NCBI RefSeq assembly: GCF_017916455.1
Contig: NZ_JAFMSY010000003.1
Coordinates: forward strand, 1-64,000
Reading direction: 5' to 3'
Length of the DNA: 64,000 nt
Source of the DNA: Nocardioides xinjiangensis
GTDB lineage: Bacteria > Actinomycetota > Actinomycetes > Propionibacteriales > Nocardioidaceae
In this document: positions 32,463 to 42,083 of the stretch, piece after piece
Layout: the number at the start of each line of letters is the position of its first letter
Position numbering within the stretch: position 1 is the first letter of the stretch
The notes under the pieces: model-generated
Database searches by the model: none
The model's input: only the letters and a program-made list of their open reading frames with translations
Told to the model about the DNA's origin: nothing
Translations under genes and position numbers: made by a program

Positions 32463-34583
32463 ATGGCGAGCACCCACCGGACGCGGCGGCGGATCAGGAT
32501 CGGCATCGACACCGGCGGCACGTTCACCGACGTCGTGGCCCTCGACGAGGACTCCGGCGAGCTCGTCACCACGAAGACGCCGAGCACCCCGGGCAACCCC
32601 GCCGACGGGTTCATCGCCGGCATCGAGAAGATCCTCGGGATCGTCGGGGCCGACGGCGGTGACGTCAGCGCCGTCTCCCACGGCACGACGGTGGCCACCA
32701 ACAAGCTGCTCGAGGGCAAGGTCGAGGCGCTCGGCTTCATCACGACCGAGGGCTACGAGTTCATGCTGGAGATCGCCCGCCAGTCCGTGCCCGACGGCTA
32801 CGGCAACTCCTACTTCTGGGTCAAGCCCGACCGGATCGTCCCGGCCGACCGGGTCCGCACCGTCGGCGGGCGCCTCGACCACACGGGCGCGGAGATACGC
32901 CCCTTCGACGAGGAGGCCGCCGTCGCGGCGGCCCGGTGGTTCGCGGCGCGCGGCATCACCACCATCGGCGTCTGCCTGCTGCACGCCTACGCCAACGACG
33001 ACCACGAGCTGCGGATGCGCGACGTGCTGCGCCGTGAGCACCCCGACGCCGTGGTGTCGATCTCCAGCGAGGTGCTCCGCGAGTACCGCGAGTACGAGCG
33101 CTCGATGACCACGCTCGTCGACGCGGCGGTCAAGCCCAACGTGAGCCGCTACGTCACCAACATCCAGGACCGCCTGCACGCCTTCACCGGTGGCCCCAGC
33201 ACGGGCGGCGCGCCCATTCCGTTCTACGTGATGAAGTCCAACGGCGGCGTGCTGTCGGCCGACGAGGTCGTGCACCAACCGATCACCACGGTGCTCTCCG
33301 GCCCGGCCGCCGGCGCCCTCGGCGCCGCGCTCATCGCCGAGGTCGCCGGCTTCCCGCGGGTGCTGACCTGCGACGGCGGCGGTACGTCGACCGATGTGTC
33401 CGTCGTGCTCGACGGCGAGCCGACCCTCACGACCGAGGGGACCGTCGGCGCCTACCCCAGCAAGATCCCGATGATCGACGTCGTCACCGTCGGCGCCGGC
33501 GGCGGGTCGATCGCCTGGCTCTCGCCCGAGGGCACGCTGAAGGTCGGGCCGCAGTCGGCCGGCGCCGACCCCGGGCCGCTGTGCTACGCCAAGGGCGGCA
33601 CGGAGCCGACGATCACCGACGCTCACGTGACGCTGGGGCGCATCCCGCCCCACCTCCTCGGCGGGGAGATCCCGCTGGACGTCGAGGCCGCCCGCAGGGG
33701 CATCGCCGACCTCGCCGAGCGGCTCGGCCTGGACTTCGAGCGCTGCGCCACCGGCATCCTGGAGATCTCCGCGTGGAACCAGGCCAACGCGCTGCGCCAG
33801 GTCAGCGTCAAGCGCGGCCTCGACGTGCGCGACTTCATGCTGACGACCTTCGGCGGCTCCGGGTCGCTGCTCGCCTGCCGGCTCGTCGACATCCTCGACC
33901 TCGCCGGGGTCGTCGTGCCGCCCAACCCGGGCAACGTCAGCGCCTTCGGCCTGCTCACCGTCGACGTGAAGAACGACTACGTGCAGACCCACGTCGCGAA
34001 GGAGTCGGCGCTCGACCACGCCGTCGTGCAGGGCATCCTCGACGACCTCACGGAGCGGGCACGCGAGGCGCTGGCCAAGGAGGGCTTCGCGCCGGCGCAG
34101 CACCGGTTCCAGCGCAGCGTCGACGTGCGCTACGTCGGCCAGGCGTTCGAGGTGCGCGTCGCGGCGCCCGAGGGCCGCGTCGACGCGGCGTACGTCGAGC
34201 AGGTCGCCGAGGCCTTCCACGCCGAGCACCGCCAGCTCTACGGCTACGACTTCCGCGGCGACCGCGACCAGCAGGTCGAGTGGGTCAACCTGCGCGTCAC
34301 CGGCATCGGTCCGATCACCCGGCCCGCGATCCCCACGCTGGACAAGGCCGAGGGCGACCTGCGCGAGCGGGCCGAGGACGGCCGGCGCCCCGTGTGCTTC
34401 GACCCCGAGCAGGGCTACGTCGACACCCCGGTCGTCCGGCGCGCCGACCTCGGCGCCGGCGACACGTTCAGCGGCCCCGCGATCGTCGAGGAGTTCGGCT
34501 CCACCATCCCCGTGCACCCCGGCTTCGAGGTCGTGGTCGACGACTGGGCCAACCTCGTGATCCGGAAGGAGGCCGCCCGATGA
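32463..34583 (+). CDS. hyuA: Hydantoinase/oxoprolinase family protein, HyuA subunit
   Basis: A 706-residue ATP-dependent subunit. The N-terminal Hydant_A_N domain starts IGIDTGGTFTDVVALDE and includes SHGTTVATNKLLEGK. The central ATPase-like domain has VMKSNGGVLSADEV, VLSGPAAGALGAA and CDGGGTSTDVSVV. The C-terminal domain ends EEFGSTIPVHPGFEVVVD. With HyuB it forms N-methylhydantoinase, oxoprolinase or acetone-carboxylase-like enzymes that use ATP to open or carboxylate small carbonyl compounds. Substrate unknown here. It overlaps hyuB by ATGA. Confidence 0.92.
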   Translation: MASTHRTRRRIRIGIDTGGTFTDVVALDEDSGELVTTKTPSTPGNPADGFIAGIEKILGIVGADGGDVSAVSHGTTVATNKLLEGKVEALGFITTEGYEFMLEIARQSVPDGYGNSYFWVKPDRIVPADRVRTVGGRLDHTGAEIRPFDEEAAVAAARWFAARGITTIGVCLLHAYANDDHELRMRDVLRREHPDAVVSISSEVLREYREYERSMTTLVDAAVKPNVSRYVTNIQDRLHAFTGGPSTGGAPIPFYVMKSNGGVLSADEVVHQPITTVLSGPAAGALGAALIAEVAGFPRVLTCDGGGTSTDVSVVLDGEPTLTTEGTVGAYPSKIPMIDVVTVGAGGGSIAWLSPEGTLKVGPQSAGADPGPLCYAKGGTEPTITDAHVTLGRIPPHLLGGEIPLDVEAARRGIADLAERLGLDFERCATGILEISAWNQANALRQVSVKRGLDVRDFMLTTFGGSGSLLACRLVDILDLAGVVVPPNPGNVSAFGLLTVDVKNDYVQTHVAKESALDHAVVQGILDDLTERAREALAKEGFAPAQHRFQRSVDVRYVGQAFEVRVAAPEGRVDAAYVEQVAEAFHAEHRQLYGYDFRGDRDQQVEWVNLRVTGIGPITRPAIPTLDKAEGDLRERAEDGRRPVCFDPEQGYVDTPVVRRADLGAGDTFSGPAIVEEFGSTIPVHPGFEVVVDDWANLVIRKEAAR

Positions 34584-36598
34584 GCGGCACCGCCCCCACC
34601 ACCGCCGGCCCGACGACCCGCGCGGTCGACCCGGCGTACGTCACGGCGAAGCCGGTCAACCCCGCCGGACTGCCCACGTCGTACGAGCACGGCGGCCGGC
34701 TCACCCCACCGGGCACGGGCGTCGACCCGATCCTCGTCGAGATCGTGCAGGGCACCCTCGCCAGCGTCGAGATGGAGGTCGAGACCGCGATCGGTCGCAC
34801 CAGCCGCTCGCCGATGATCCGCGACGCCCACGACTTCCGCGCCGGCATCCACGACCGGCAGCTGCGCAAGCTCACCGGCCGCTCCTACAGCGCGCTGGTG
34901 CACCCGATCGTGCGGGACTTCCCGATCGCGGAGATGCGCGAGGGCGACGTGTTCTTCCACAACGACGTGTACGAGTCCGAGGGCGGCATCGGCCACCTGC
35001 CGGACCTCTGCGTGACGGTGCCGGTCTTCCACGAGGGCGAGGTCGTCGCCTTCGTGCAGGCCTTCGGCCACCACGACGACATCGGCGGCGCGGTGCCGGG
35101 CTCGATGCCCAGCAACGCGACGACCGTCTACGAGGAGGGGCTGGCCGTCCCGCCGATCAAGCTCTGGGACGCCGGCGTCCCCAACCGGTCCGCGCTGCGG
35201 ATCATGACGCGCAACTCGCGGATGCCCGACAGCCTGGCCGCCGACCTCGACGCCGAGTGCTCCGCCTGCCTGATGGGGGCGCGCCGGCTCGGCGAGCTGT
35301 TCGCCCGCTACGGCCGGGACGCCATCGAGGCGTCGTTCGACGCCATCCTCGACGCGACCACCGAGACCTACCGACGCGAGATCCTGTCCAAGATCCCCGA
35401 CGGCACCTACGTGTGGGAGGACTACGCCGAGCACGACGGCGTCGACGAGCCGCAGCTGCACACGCAGCGGATCACCCTCACCAAGGTCAGCGACGCACCG
35501 GCCGACCCCGACAACGGCCGTCCGGCGGGGCCGCGGCTGATCATCGACTTCACCGGCACCAGCGCCCAGGCGAGGGGTCCGATCAACCACTGCGGCGACT
35601 ACGTCGGCGGCAACTTCCTCAAGAAGTGGCTCGCGCCGATCCTGCGCAACCTCGCCGACACCCCCGAGCGGATGGCCGAGCTCGACGTCAACGAGGGCAT
35701 CGTTCCCCTGATCGAGATGCGCTTCCCCGAGAAGGGCACGCTCCTGACCCCGATCCACCCCGCGCCCACCAACGCCCGCACCTTCGTCATCCTGCGGCTG
35801 CTCGGCGTGCTCGCCGGCGTCGTGGCCAAGGCCGTCGACGGCAGGATGCCGGCCGACCAGGAGACCATCCGCTACACCGGCGTCTACGGCAAGGACCTCG
35901 ACGGCAACGACTACCTGATGCGCGAGGTGCTCGGCGGCGGCTCGGGCGGCCGCTACTACGCCGACGGCGAGGACACCATCCACGTCGTCCCCGACTCGCG
36001 CAACCTGCCGACGGAGTTCACCGAGTCGCGCTTCCCGTTCGTCGTCGAGCGCCTCGGCCTGGCGATCGACTCCGGCGGCGCGGGGGAGCACCGCGGCGGC
36101 CTCGGCTACGAGAAGCACATCCGGATGCTCGCCGACGCCCACTTCATGTCCATCGCCGACCGCTCGATCCTCGCGTGCTGGGGGGTGCGCGGCGGCAAGG
36201 CCGGCGCGCCGTTCCAGGTCGTCATCGACCCCGGTGGTCCCGACGAGCGCGAGGTCGACGCCCTGGCCGACGCGGAGGTCGTCAAGGCCGGCCAGGTGGT
36301 GCGCATCCGCACCACGGGCGGCGGCGGCTGGGGCGACCCGCTGGCCCGCGACCCCGAGCTCGTCGTGCGTGACGTGCTCTGGCGCAAGGTGTCCCCGGAG
36401 GCGGCGCTGCGCGACTACGGCGTCGTGCTCACCGGGTCGGTCGACGAGGGCGACCTGGGGCACGACCCGCGCGCGACGGAGGCGGAGCGGGCCGGCCGGG
36501 CGCCCTGGGACCGCAGCGCGGACGCGTTCTTCCACCGCGGCCCGGGCTACGCCGCGCTCGCCGACGGGGCGGCGTTCGCCGAGGTCGACAGGATCTGA
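34580..36598 (+). CDS. hyuB: Hydantoinase/oxoprolinase family protein, HyuB subunit
   Basis: A 672-residue HyuB subunit. Typical segments are GTLASVEMEVETAIGRTSRSP (cited in part: EMEVETAIGRT), GDVFFHNDVYESEGGIGHLPD, FGHHDDIGGAVPGSMP, IDFTGTSAQARGPINH and GGGWGDPLARDPE near the end. The HNDP-like motif that binds metal in relatives reads HNDV. The first 45 residues are Pro/Thr-rich. It pairs with the overlapping hyuA gene; both should form one enzyme in the cytoplasm. Confidence 0.92.
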   Translation: MSGTAPTTAGPTTRAVDPAYVTAKPVNPAGLPTSYEHGGRLTPPGTGVDPILVEIVQGTLASVEMEVETAIGRTSRSPMIRDAHDFRAGIHDRQLRKLTGRSYSALVHPIVRDFPIAEMREGDVFFHNDVYESEGGIGHLPDLCVTVPVFHEGEVVAFVQAFGHHDDIGGAVPGSMPSNATTVYEEGLAVPPIKLWDAGVPNRSALRIMTRNSRMPDSLAADLDAECSACLMGARRLGELFARYGRDAIEASFDAILDATTETYRREILSKIPDGTYVWEDYAEHDGVDEPQLHTQRITLTKVSDAPADPDNGRPAGPRLIIDFTGTSAQARGPINHCGDYVGGNFLKKWLAPILRNLADTPERMAELDVNEGIVPLIEMRFPEKGTLLTPIHPAPTNARTFVILRLLGVLAGVVAKAVDGRMPADQETIRYTGVYGKDLDGNDYLMREVLGGGSGGRYYADGEDTIHVVPDSRNLPTEFTESRFPFVVERLGLAIDSGGAGEHRGGLGYEKHIRMLADAHFMSIADRSILACWGVRGGKAGAPFQVVIDPGGPDEREVDALADAEVVKAGQVVRIRTTGGGGWGDPLARDPELVVRDVLWRKVSPEAALRDYGVVLTGSVDEGDLGHDPRATEAERAGRAPWDRSADAFFHRGPGYAALADGAAFAEVDRI

Positions 36599-36602
36599 GC
36601 CG

Positions 36603-37292
36603 GTGCGCGTCGCAGTCGTCGGTGGCCACGGCAAGACCGGGCGCGCCGTGTGCGCCGCGCTCGCCGGTCGCGGCGTCGACGCCCGGCCCCTGGGGCGGGC
36701 GGACTGGGCCGACCTCGCCGGGGCGGTCGCGGGCTGCGACGCGGCGTACGTCATCGCGCCCAACCTGCACCCCGACGAGCCGGCGTACGTCGCCGAGGCG
36801 CTCAGGGCCCTGACCGAGGCCGGGGTGCGGCGCGCGGTCTACCACTCCGTCGCCTCGCCCTACGCGCCCGCGATGCCGCACCATCTCGGCAAGGCGGTCG
36901 CCGAGGACCTGGTGCGCCGGTCCGGGCTCGGCTGGACGATCCTGCAGCCCGGCGCGTACCTGCAGAACCTCGACCTGACCGGGCCGCTCGACCTGCCCTA
37001 CTCGCCCGACGTGCCGTTCGGCTTCCTCGACCTCGCCGACCTCGGCCGCGCGGCGGCCGTGGTGCTCACCGAGCCCGGCCACGACGGGGCGACGTACGAG
37101 CTGGCGACGCGGCGGGCGACGGTGCGCGAGCTGGCCTCCGAGGCCGGCGTGGACGTCCGGCGGGTGCCGGACCCGCAGCTCCATCCGTGGCTGAGCGCGA
37201 TGTTCGCCCACTACGACGACCACGGCCTGCCGGTGGGCACGCGGGTGCTGGCGTGGTTGCTGGGTCGGCCCCCGTCCCCGGCGACTACTTGA
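36603..37292 (+). CDS. NAD(P)H-binding NmrA-like protein
   Basis: A 229-residue atypical SDR with the N-terminal dinucleotide motif VAVVGGHGKTGRAV, then YHSVASPYAP, GWTILQPGAYLQNL and VPFGFLDLADLGRAAAVVL, as in NmrA/quinone-oxidoreductase-2-type proteins. It lacks the YxxxK pair, so it may sense redox cofactors or reduce quinones. GTG 36603 comes four bases after the hyuB stop, so it belongs to that operon. Its 3' end overlaps the convergent ABC permease by eight bases. Confidence 0.88.
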   Translation: MRVAVVGGHGKTGRAVCAALAGRGVDARPLGRADWADLAGAVAGCDAAYVIAPNLHPDEPAYVAEALRALTEAGVRRAVYHSVASPYAPAMPHHLGKAVAEDLVRRSGLGWTILQPGAYLQNLDLTGPLDLPYSPDVPFGFLDLADLGRAAAVVLTEPGHDGATYELATRRATVRELASEAGVDVRRVPDPQLHPWLSAMFAHYDDHGLPVGTRVLAWLLGRPPSPATT

Positions 37293-38091
37293 TGCCGGTG
37301 CGCGCCATGCCCTGCACGAAGTAGCGCTGGAGGAACAGGAACAGCACCACGAGCGGCAGGCAGGTGAGCAGGGCAGCTGCCATGAGTCCGCCGTAGTCCG
37401 CGTCGTACTGTCCCTGGAGGAAGCGCAGCGACACCGGCAGCGTGTAGAGCGCCGGGTCCTTCAGCGCGATCAGCGGCCACAGGAAGTCATTCCACTGGGC
37501 CATGAACGCCAGCAGGACGAGGACGGCGATCAGGGGCTTGCAGAGCGGCAGCACGATGCGCAGGAAGATCCGCAGCTGTCCCGCCCCGTCGATCGTGGCC
37601 GCCTCGAGGAGCTCGTCGGGGATCGCGAGGAGGAACTGCCGGGCGAGGAAGATGCCGAAGGCGGTCGCGGCGGAGGGCAGGATCACCGCCCAGAACGTGC
37701 CGAAGAGGCCGAGGTCGATGACCGTGCGGAACTGGGGGAACATGATCGCCTGGGCCGGGATCATCATCGTGGAGATGATCAGGACGAACACCGCGTCGCG
37801 GCCCAGGAAGCGGAGCTTGGCCAAGGCGTAGCCGGCCAGGAGGTTGACCGTCACCGAGATCGCCGTGGTCACCGCGGCCACCATGACCGAGTTCACGAAC
37901 CAGGTCCCGACCGGGAAGCGGGCGAAGAGGCTCGTGAAGTTGTCGGTGGTGAACGCGTCGGGCCACAGCTGGGCGCCGGCGTCGAACAGCGCGTCGCGCG
38001 GGGTGAATGCCACGACGAGCATGCAGTACAGCGGGAACAGCATGATCGCGCAGACGCCCGCCACCACGACGAACCGTGTCCAGCGGCTCAC
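37285..38091 (-). CDS. Carbohydrate ABC transporter permease (MalG type)
   Basis: A 268-residue CUT1-family permease with six membrane segments and the EAA loop ELLEAATIDGAGQLRIFLRIVLPLCKP (key run EAATIDGAG), which contacts the ATPase. It ends in the QRYFVQGMARTGIK pattern typical of MalG-type permeases. Third gene of an operon with a lipoprotein and a MalF-type permease, overlapping the latter by GTGA. No ATPase gene is present, so a shared MsiK-like ATPase is likely. Confidence 0.93.
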   Translation of the reverse strand: MSRWTRFVVVAGVCAIMLFPLYCMLVVAFTPRDALFDAGAQLWPDAFTTDNFTSLFARFPVGTWFVNSVMVAAVTTAISVTVNLLAGYALAKLRFLGRDAVFVLIISTMMIPAQAIMFPQFRTVIDLGLFGTFWAVILPSAATAFGIFLARQFLLAIPDELLEAATIDGAGQLRIFLRIVLPLCKPLIAVLVLLAFMAQWNDFLWPLIALKDPALYTLPVSLRFLQGQYDADYGGLMAAALLTCLPLVVLFLFLQRYFVQGMARTGIK

Positions 38092-39050
38092 CGGGTGCCT
38101 CCGGCGGGCCGGGCCTCCGCCCGCTCGCGGCGCAGCCGCAGGACCACCACCACCAGCGTCAGCAGGAAGATCACCACCCCGATCGTGGAGCCGTAGCCGA
38201 AGTCGCGGGTCGGCCCGAAGCCCTGGTCGTAGGCGTAGGTCACGAGCATCTCCGTGTCGTTGCCGGGCCCCCCGCCGGTCATGACGTAGACGATGTCGAA
38301 GACCTGGAAGGACCAGATCACGTTCATCACCAGCAGGAAGAACGTCGGGGCGGAGAGCATCGGCACGGTCACCCACCAGAAGCGCTGCAGCGCGCCGGCG
38401 CCGTCGACCTCTGCGGCCTCGGTGACCTCGCGCGGCACGTCCTGGAGGGCCGCGAGGTAGACGACCATCGCGAAGCCGAGGCGGGTCCAGATCGTCATGA
38501 CGACCACCGACACCATCGCGAGCGTCCCGTCGGTCTGCCACCTCGCGCCGTCGAGCCCGGCCGCGGCCAGCATGCCGTTCAGCATGCCGACGCCCTCGTC
38601 GAACATCAGCAACCCGATGAGCGCCACCACCAGGCCGCTGATGACGATCGGCACGAAGATGATGGTGCGCAGCACCGCGCGCGCCGGGACCGCGGAGTCG
38701 AGCAGGACGGCGAGGACGAGGCCGGCCGCGATGCTCGTGGGGACCGTGGCCGCGGTGAACACGAGCGTGTTGGCGAGCGTGCGCCAGAAGACGTCCTCCG
38801 ACAGCAGCCGCCGGTAGTTGTCGAGCCCGACCCACGTGCTGCCGCCGAACGAGGACACGTCCTGGAACGACATCGCGAGGGCCGAGACCAGCGGCAGGAA
38901 GAGGAACGCGACGAGGAGCACGAGGTTCGGCGAGACGAACGCCCAGCCGACGGCCGCCTCGCGTCCGCCGCGACGGCGGCGCCGCGGGCGGCGGTCGCCC
39001 GGCAGCAGCGGGGGAGCGACGGCCGGGGCCGCTCGCGTCGACGTGCTCAT
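38088..39050 (-). CDS. Carbohydrate ABC transporter permease (MalF type)
   Basis: A 320-residue CUT1-family permease. A basic N-terminal tail (RRPRRRRRGG) is followed by six membrane segments and the EAA loop EVTEAAEVDGAGALQRFWWVTVPML (key run EAAEVDGAG). MTGGGPGNDTEMLVTYAY is a common MalF-like segment. It works with the MalG-type permease and the upstream binding lipoprotein. The sugar or related solute imported cannot be told from sequence. Confidence 0.93.
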   Translation of the reverse strand: MSTSTRAAPAVAPPLLPGDRRPRRRRRGGREAAVGWAFVSPNLVLLVAFLFLPLVSALAMSFQDVSSFGGSTWVGLDNYRRLLSEDVFWRTLANTLVFTAATVPTSIAAGLVLAVLLDSAVPARAVLRTIIFVPIVISGLVVALIGLLMFDEGVGMLNGMLAAAGLDGARWQTDGTLAMVSVVVMTIWTRLGFAMVVYLAALQDVPREVTEAAEVDGAGALQRFWWVTVPMLSAPTFFLLVMNVIWSFQVFDIVYVMTGGGPGNDTEMLVTYAYDQGFGPTRDFGYGSTIGVVIFLLTLVVVVLRLRRERAEARPAGGTR

Positions 39051-39063
39051 CGGCGCCGGGACC

Positions 39064-40395
39064 TCAGCCGGCCGCGGACTCGAGCGCGTCGGCGATGTTG
39101 GTGAGCGTGTCGTCCACCGACTGACCGTCCACGAAGCACAGCTCGAGCTCGTTCTGCAGCACGGTGTTGATCTCGGCGAAGAACGGAACGGTCACCTGCG
39201 CCACGTCGTCTGGCGTCATGGTGGTCGCCTGCTCGACGAAGGTGGGCATGAGGTCGGGACGCACGGCGAAGTCGAGCTCGGCGTCGACGAGCGACTGACG
39301 CGTCGGCAGCTCGGTGGTCTCCTCGCAGAAGGTGCGCATGTTGTCGGGATCCACCATGAAGCGCAGGAAGGTCGCCGCCAGGTCGGCGTTGTCCGTGGCG
39401 GCCGCGGCGACCAGGGCGTTGCCGCCCAGGTCGGTGCTCGCGCGGACGTCGCGCGGCTGGTAGGTCACCTGCCACTCGAAGCCGTCGCCGATGCTCGTCT
39501 CGAGCGAGGGCAGCAGGAAGTCGCCGACGAAGGCCATCGCCACCTTCTGCGAGGCGAACGCCGTGTCGGGGTAGGTGGCGCCCTTCACCGAGGTGTTGGG
39601 CGGGACCCAGCCCCGCTGGAGGAACTGGCGCGTGTACTCGAGTGCCTTGCGACCCTCCGCGCTGACGATCGCCGGGGTGCGCAGGTCGTCGCCGAGCAAG
39701 CGGCCGTCGGCCTCGAAGAGCCAGGTCAGCCACCGGTAGGCGCCGAGCTGCTGCCAGTCGTAGGCGAACGGGAAGACCCCGTCGGGCAAGGACCCCCGCA
39801 GCTGCTCTGCGACGTCGGCGAACTCCTGCCAGGACCATGCCGAGTCCAGCGAGTCCGGGACCCCTGCGATGCCGGCCTCGCGCAGCAGCCGCGGCTGGTA
39901 GACGATCGCCGTGGTGTCGGTCTGGTGCGGGACGCCGTAGGGGGTCCCGTTGTACTGGACCGCCTGGAACAGGGCCGGGATGAGGTCGCCCGTGAGGTCG
40001 TCGTCGAGCTGGTCGCCGAGGTCGAGCAGCTGGTCGGTGCTGCTGTACGTGCCGAGCGTGGGGTAGTCCACCCGGAAGACGTCGGGCGGGTTGCCGGCCT
40101 GCAGCTCGGTGTCGACGGCGGTGAACATCTCGGCGTACGGCACCACCTCGAGCTCGACGCTCACGCCCTCGGCCTCGTTGAAGGCCGCGACGAGCCGGGT
40201 GAACGCGTTCTTCTCCGCGTCGCTCGCCCACGTCTTGAAGCGCAGGGTGTCCGAGCCGCCACCGCCGCCGCTCTCCTGCCGCGAGAAGCCGCCGCAGGCG
40301 CTCAGCGACGAGGCGGCCGTCACGCCGCCGACGGCGCCGAGCAGCGTCCGACGGGAGAGGTGGAGTGCCGGCGGGCCCGCGGGACGCGCGTTCAT
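39064..40395 (-). CDS. Extracellular solute-binding lipoprotein of a CUT1 ABC transporter
   Basis: A 443-residue binding protein. The signal region combines a twin-arginine motif (SRRTLLGAVGG) with a lipobox (SLSACGG), so it is probably exported folded or by Sec and lipid-anchored. A glycine-rich linker follows. The mature part is a family 1 solute-binding fold (PPDVFRVDYPTLG, YNGTPYGVPHQTDTTAI, GDFLLPSLE, FLRFMVDPDNM). It is the first gene of the transporter operon and is divergent from the YcaO gene. A GTG at 40398 is an alternative start. Confidence 0.92.
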   Translation of the reverse strand: MNARPAGPPALHLSRRTLLGAVGGVTAASSLSACGGFSRQESGGGGGSDTLRFKTWASDAEKNAFTRLVAAFNEAEGVSVELEVVPYAEMFTAVDTELQAGNPPDVFRVDYPTLGTYSSTDQLLDLGDQLDDDLTGDLIPALFQAVQYNGTPYGVPHQTDTTAIVYQPRLLREAGIAGVPDSLDSAWSWQEFADVAEQLRGSLPDGVFPFAYDWQQLGAYRWLTWLFEADGRLLGDDLRTPAIVSAEGRKALEYTRQFLQRGWVPPNTSVKGATYPDTAFASQKVAMAFVGDFLLPSLETSIGDGFEWQVTYQPRDVRASTDLGGNALVAAAATDNADLAATFLRFMVDPDNMRTFCEETTELPTRQSLVDAELDFAVRPDLMPTFVEQATTMTPDDVAQVTVPFFAEINTVLQNELELCFVDGQSVDDTLTNIADALESAAG

Positions 40396-40511
40396 CACGA
40401 CACCTTCGCGGATCGCCGGACGGCCGCCACCACCCTTCTGGGCGAGACGGCGGCGCGCGGGGCGGTGGACCGTGATTGACCGCTCGGCTCCGGGTCCGCT
40501 TCCCTGACCGG
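40396..40511. promoter_or_regulatory. Divergent ABC transporter/ycaO promoter region
   Basis: About 115 bases (80 if the TTG at 40476 starts ycaO) separate the binding-protein gene and ycaO. It must contain both promoters. I see no perfect palindrome; GGACCGTGATTGACCGC (about 40467-40483) has the weak two-half-site look of an operator. Confidence 0.3.
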
Positions 40512-42083
40512 GTGACGGGCGGGGCGGGTGCATCCTCGGCAGCGCACGGACCGGACGAGGCGCGAGACGTCGAGGCCGCGCTGCGCGAGGTGGCCGAGCG
40601 GTTCGTGTCCGCCCTCGGCCCCGATCGGCTGATCGAGTTCCCGGTCACGCAGCTCGACCGCGTCGGCGTACCGGTGTGGGCGACGTGGTGGACCGGCGCG
40701 GACGGTCGCGGGGAGTCCACCACGTCGGGGCTCGGCTACGGCGCCACGGAGCTGAGGGCCCGCGTCGGGGCGCTCGGCGAGTGCGTCGAGCACGTGGGCT
40801 CGCGGCTCGCCCTGGCAGGACGGGAGGTCGAGCGCGGGTCCACCCGCGAGATGCGCCGGCGGCACGGCCACCACGGCGTCGTCGACCCCCGTCTGCTCGG
40901 CCTCCCCGCCGGGACGGACTTCGACGACGACCGGCCGCTGGCGTGGTGGGCGCTGCGCCGGCTGCGTGGCGGGAGCCTGACCGACGAGCAGGTGCTCGCG
41001 CCCGCCGAGCTGGTCGCCAGCGCGCGCGGCGAGCTGCCGGCAGAGGCGGCGCCGGGCGGCTGGCTCGTCACCCCGGTGACCAACGGGCTCGGTGCCGGCG
41101 GGCGGCTCGAGCAGGCGATCGCGCACGGCGTCCTGGAGGTCCTGCAGCGTGACGGCAACGGCCTGACCTTCCGGGCGATGGACACCGGCGTCGTCCTCGA
41201 CCTCGACGGGGTGCGCGACGCCGAGACCCTCGCCGTGCTGGACCGGCTGCGCGCCGCCGGCGTCGACGTCGTCGCCAAGCTGGCCGCGACCGACTTCGGC
41301 ATGGCGAACATCGACGTGGTCGGCATGGCGGACGACGACGACATCCTCTCGGCCACCGCGTGCGGCGAGGCGGTGCATCCCGATCGCGAGGAGGCGCTGC
41401 GCAAGGCCGTGCTGGAGTTCGCCAGCGCCCGGGCGCGCAAGCAGCTGATGCACGGCCCGCTCGACGCCGTCCGAGGCGTGGCGCCGCCCGAGTTCCTCGC
41501 CCAGGTGGAGGCGGTCGACCCCGCCGGCGAGGAGCAGCGGGTGCTCGCGGCGATGCTCGCCTGGCTGAGGGCGCCGCGCGAGCACTGGGAGCCGCTGCTG
41601 CGCGGGAAGGTGCTGGCGCGCAGGACCACCGTCCGCTTCACCGACCTCCCGAGCGAGGCGGTGGCCGGCGACGACGTGCTCGCGGTCCTGTGCGGCCGTC
41701 TGGAGTCCGAGGGCCACGAGGTGCTCGTCGCCGACCTCTCCCCGGCGCCCGAGGACGGGGTGCACGCCGCGAAGGTGCTGGTGCCCGGCCTCGAGGTGGA
41801 GACGGTCGCCTACGGCCGGATCGGTGAGCGCAACGTGCGCCGCCTCGTGCAGGCGGGGCGCACCGACCTCGTCCGCGTGGGGGAGGCGCCGGCCGGGTGG
41901 GCTCGGGTGCACCTGACGGCGGAGGCCGAGCAGCGGCTTGGGGGCCCGGCCTGGCTCGACCGGCACGCCCTCGACGCGGTGGCCGGGTCACTGCTGCCGC
42001 TGTACCGCGAGCCCGGATGGCACGCCGCGCAGGTCGCGCTGGCACGCGCAGGGGCCGGGGGTCAGTCGGCGATGCGCACGTAG
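40512..42083 (+). CDS. YcaO-domain protein, isolated
   Basis: A 523-residue protein (from GTG 40512; a TTG at 40476 would add 12 residues) with a full YcaO domain: DRVGVPVWATWW, GLGYGATELRARVGALGECVEHV, VTNGLGAGGRLEQAIAHGVLEVLQRDG, and EAVHPDREEALRKAVLEFASAR. YcaO enzymes use ATP to activate amide backbones or related amides. The nucleotide-binding triads are partly altered (ECVEH and EFASAR instead of the usual E-x-x-E-R and E-x-x-Q-x-R), and there is no C-terminal PxPxP. No ThiF/E1 partner, TfuA or recognisable precursor peptide is adjacent. The neighbours are an ABC sugar transporter and a deacetylase-like protein. Product unknown. Confidence 0.85.
   Translation: MTGGAGASSAAHGPDEARDVEAALREVAERFVSALGPDRLIEFPVTQLDRVGVPVWATWWTGADGRGESTTSGLGYGATELRARVGALGECVEHVGSRLALAGREVERGSTREMRRRHGHHGVVDPRLLGLPAGTDFDDDRPLAWWALRRLRGGSLTDEQVLAPAELVASARGELPAEAAPGGWLVTPVTNGLGAGGRLEQAIAHGVLEVLQRDGNGLTFRAMDTGVVLDLDGVRDAETLAVLDRLRAAGVDVVAKLAATDFGMANIDVVGMADDDDILSATACGEAVHPDREEALRKAVLEFASARARKQLMHGPLDAVRGVAPPEFLAQVEAVDPAGEEQRVLAAMLAWLRAPREHWEPLLRGKVLARRTTVRFTDLPSEAVAGDDVLAVLCGRLESEGHEVLVADLSPAPEDGVHAAKVLVPGLEVETVAYGRIGERNVRRLVQAGRTDLVRVGEAPAGWARVHLTAEAEQRLGGPAWLDRHALDAVAGSLLPLYREPGWHAAQVALARAGAGGQSAMRT

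Noticed and set aside
32463..36598. Acetone carboxylase
   Set aside because: That enzyme needs a third small subunit and a characteristic neighbourhood, neither of which is here; a general HyuA/HyuB call is safer.
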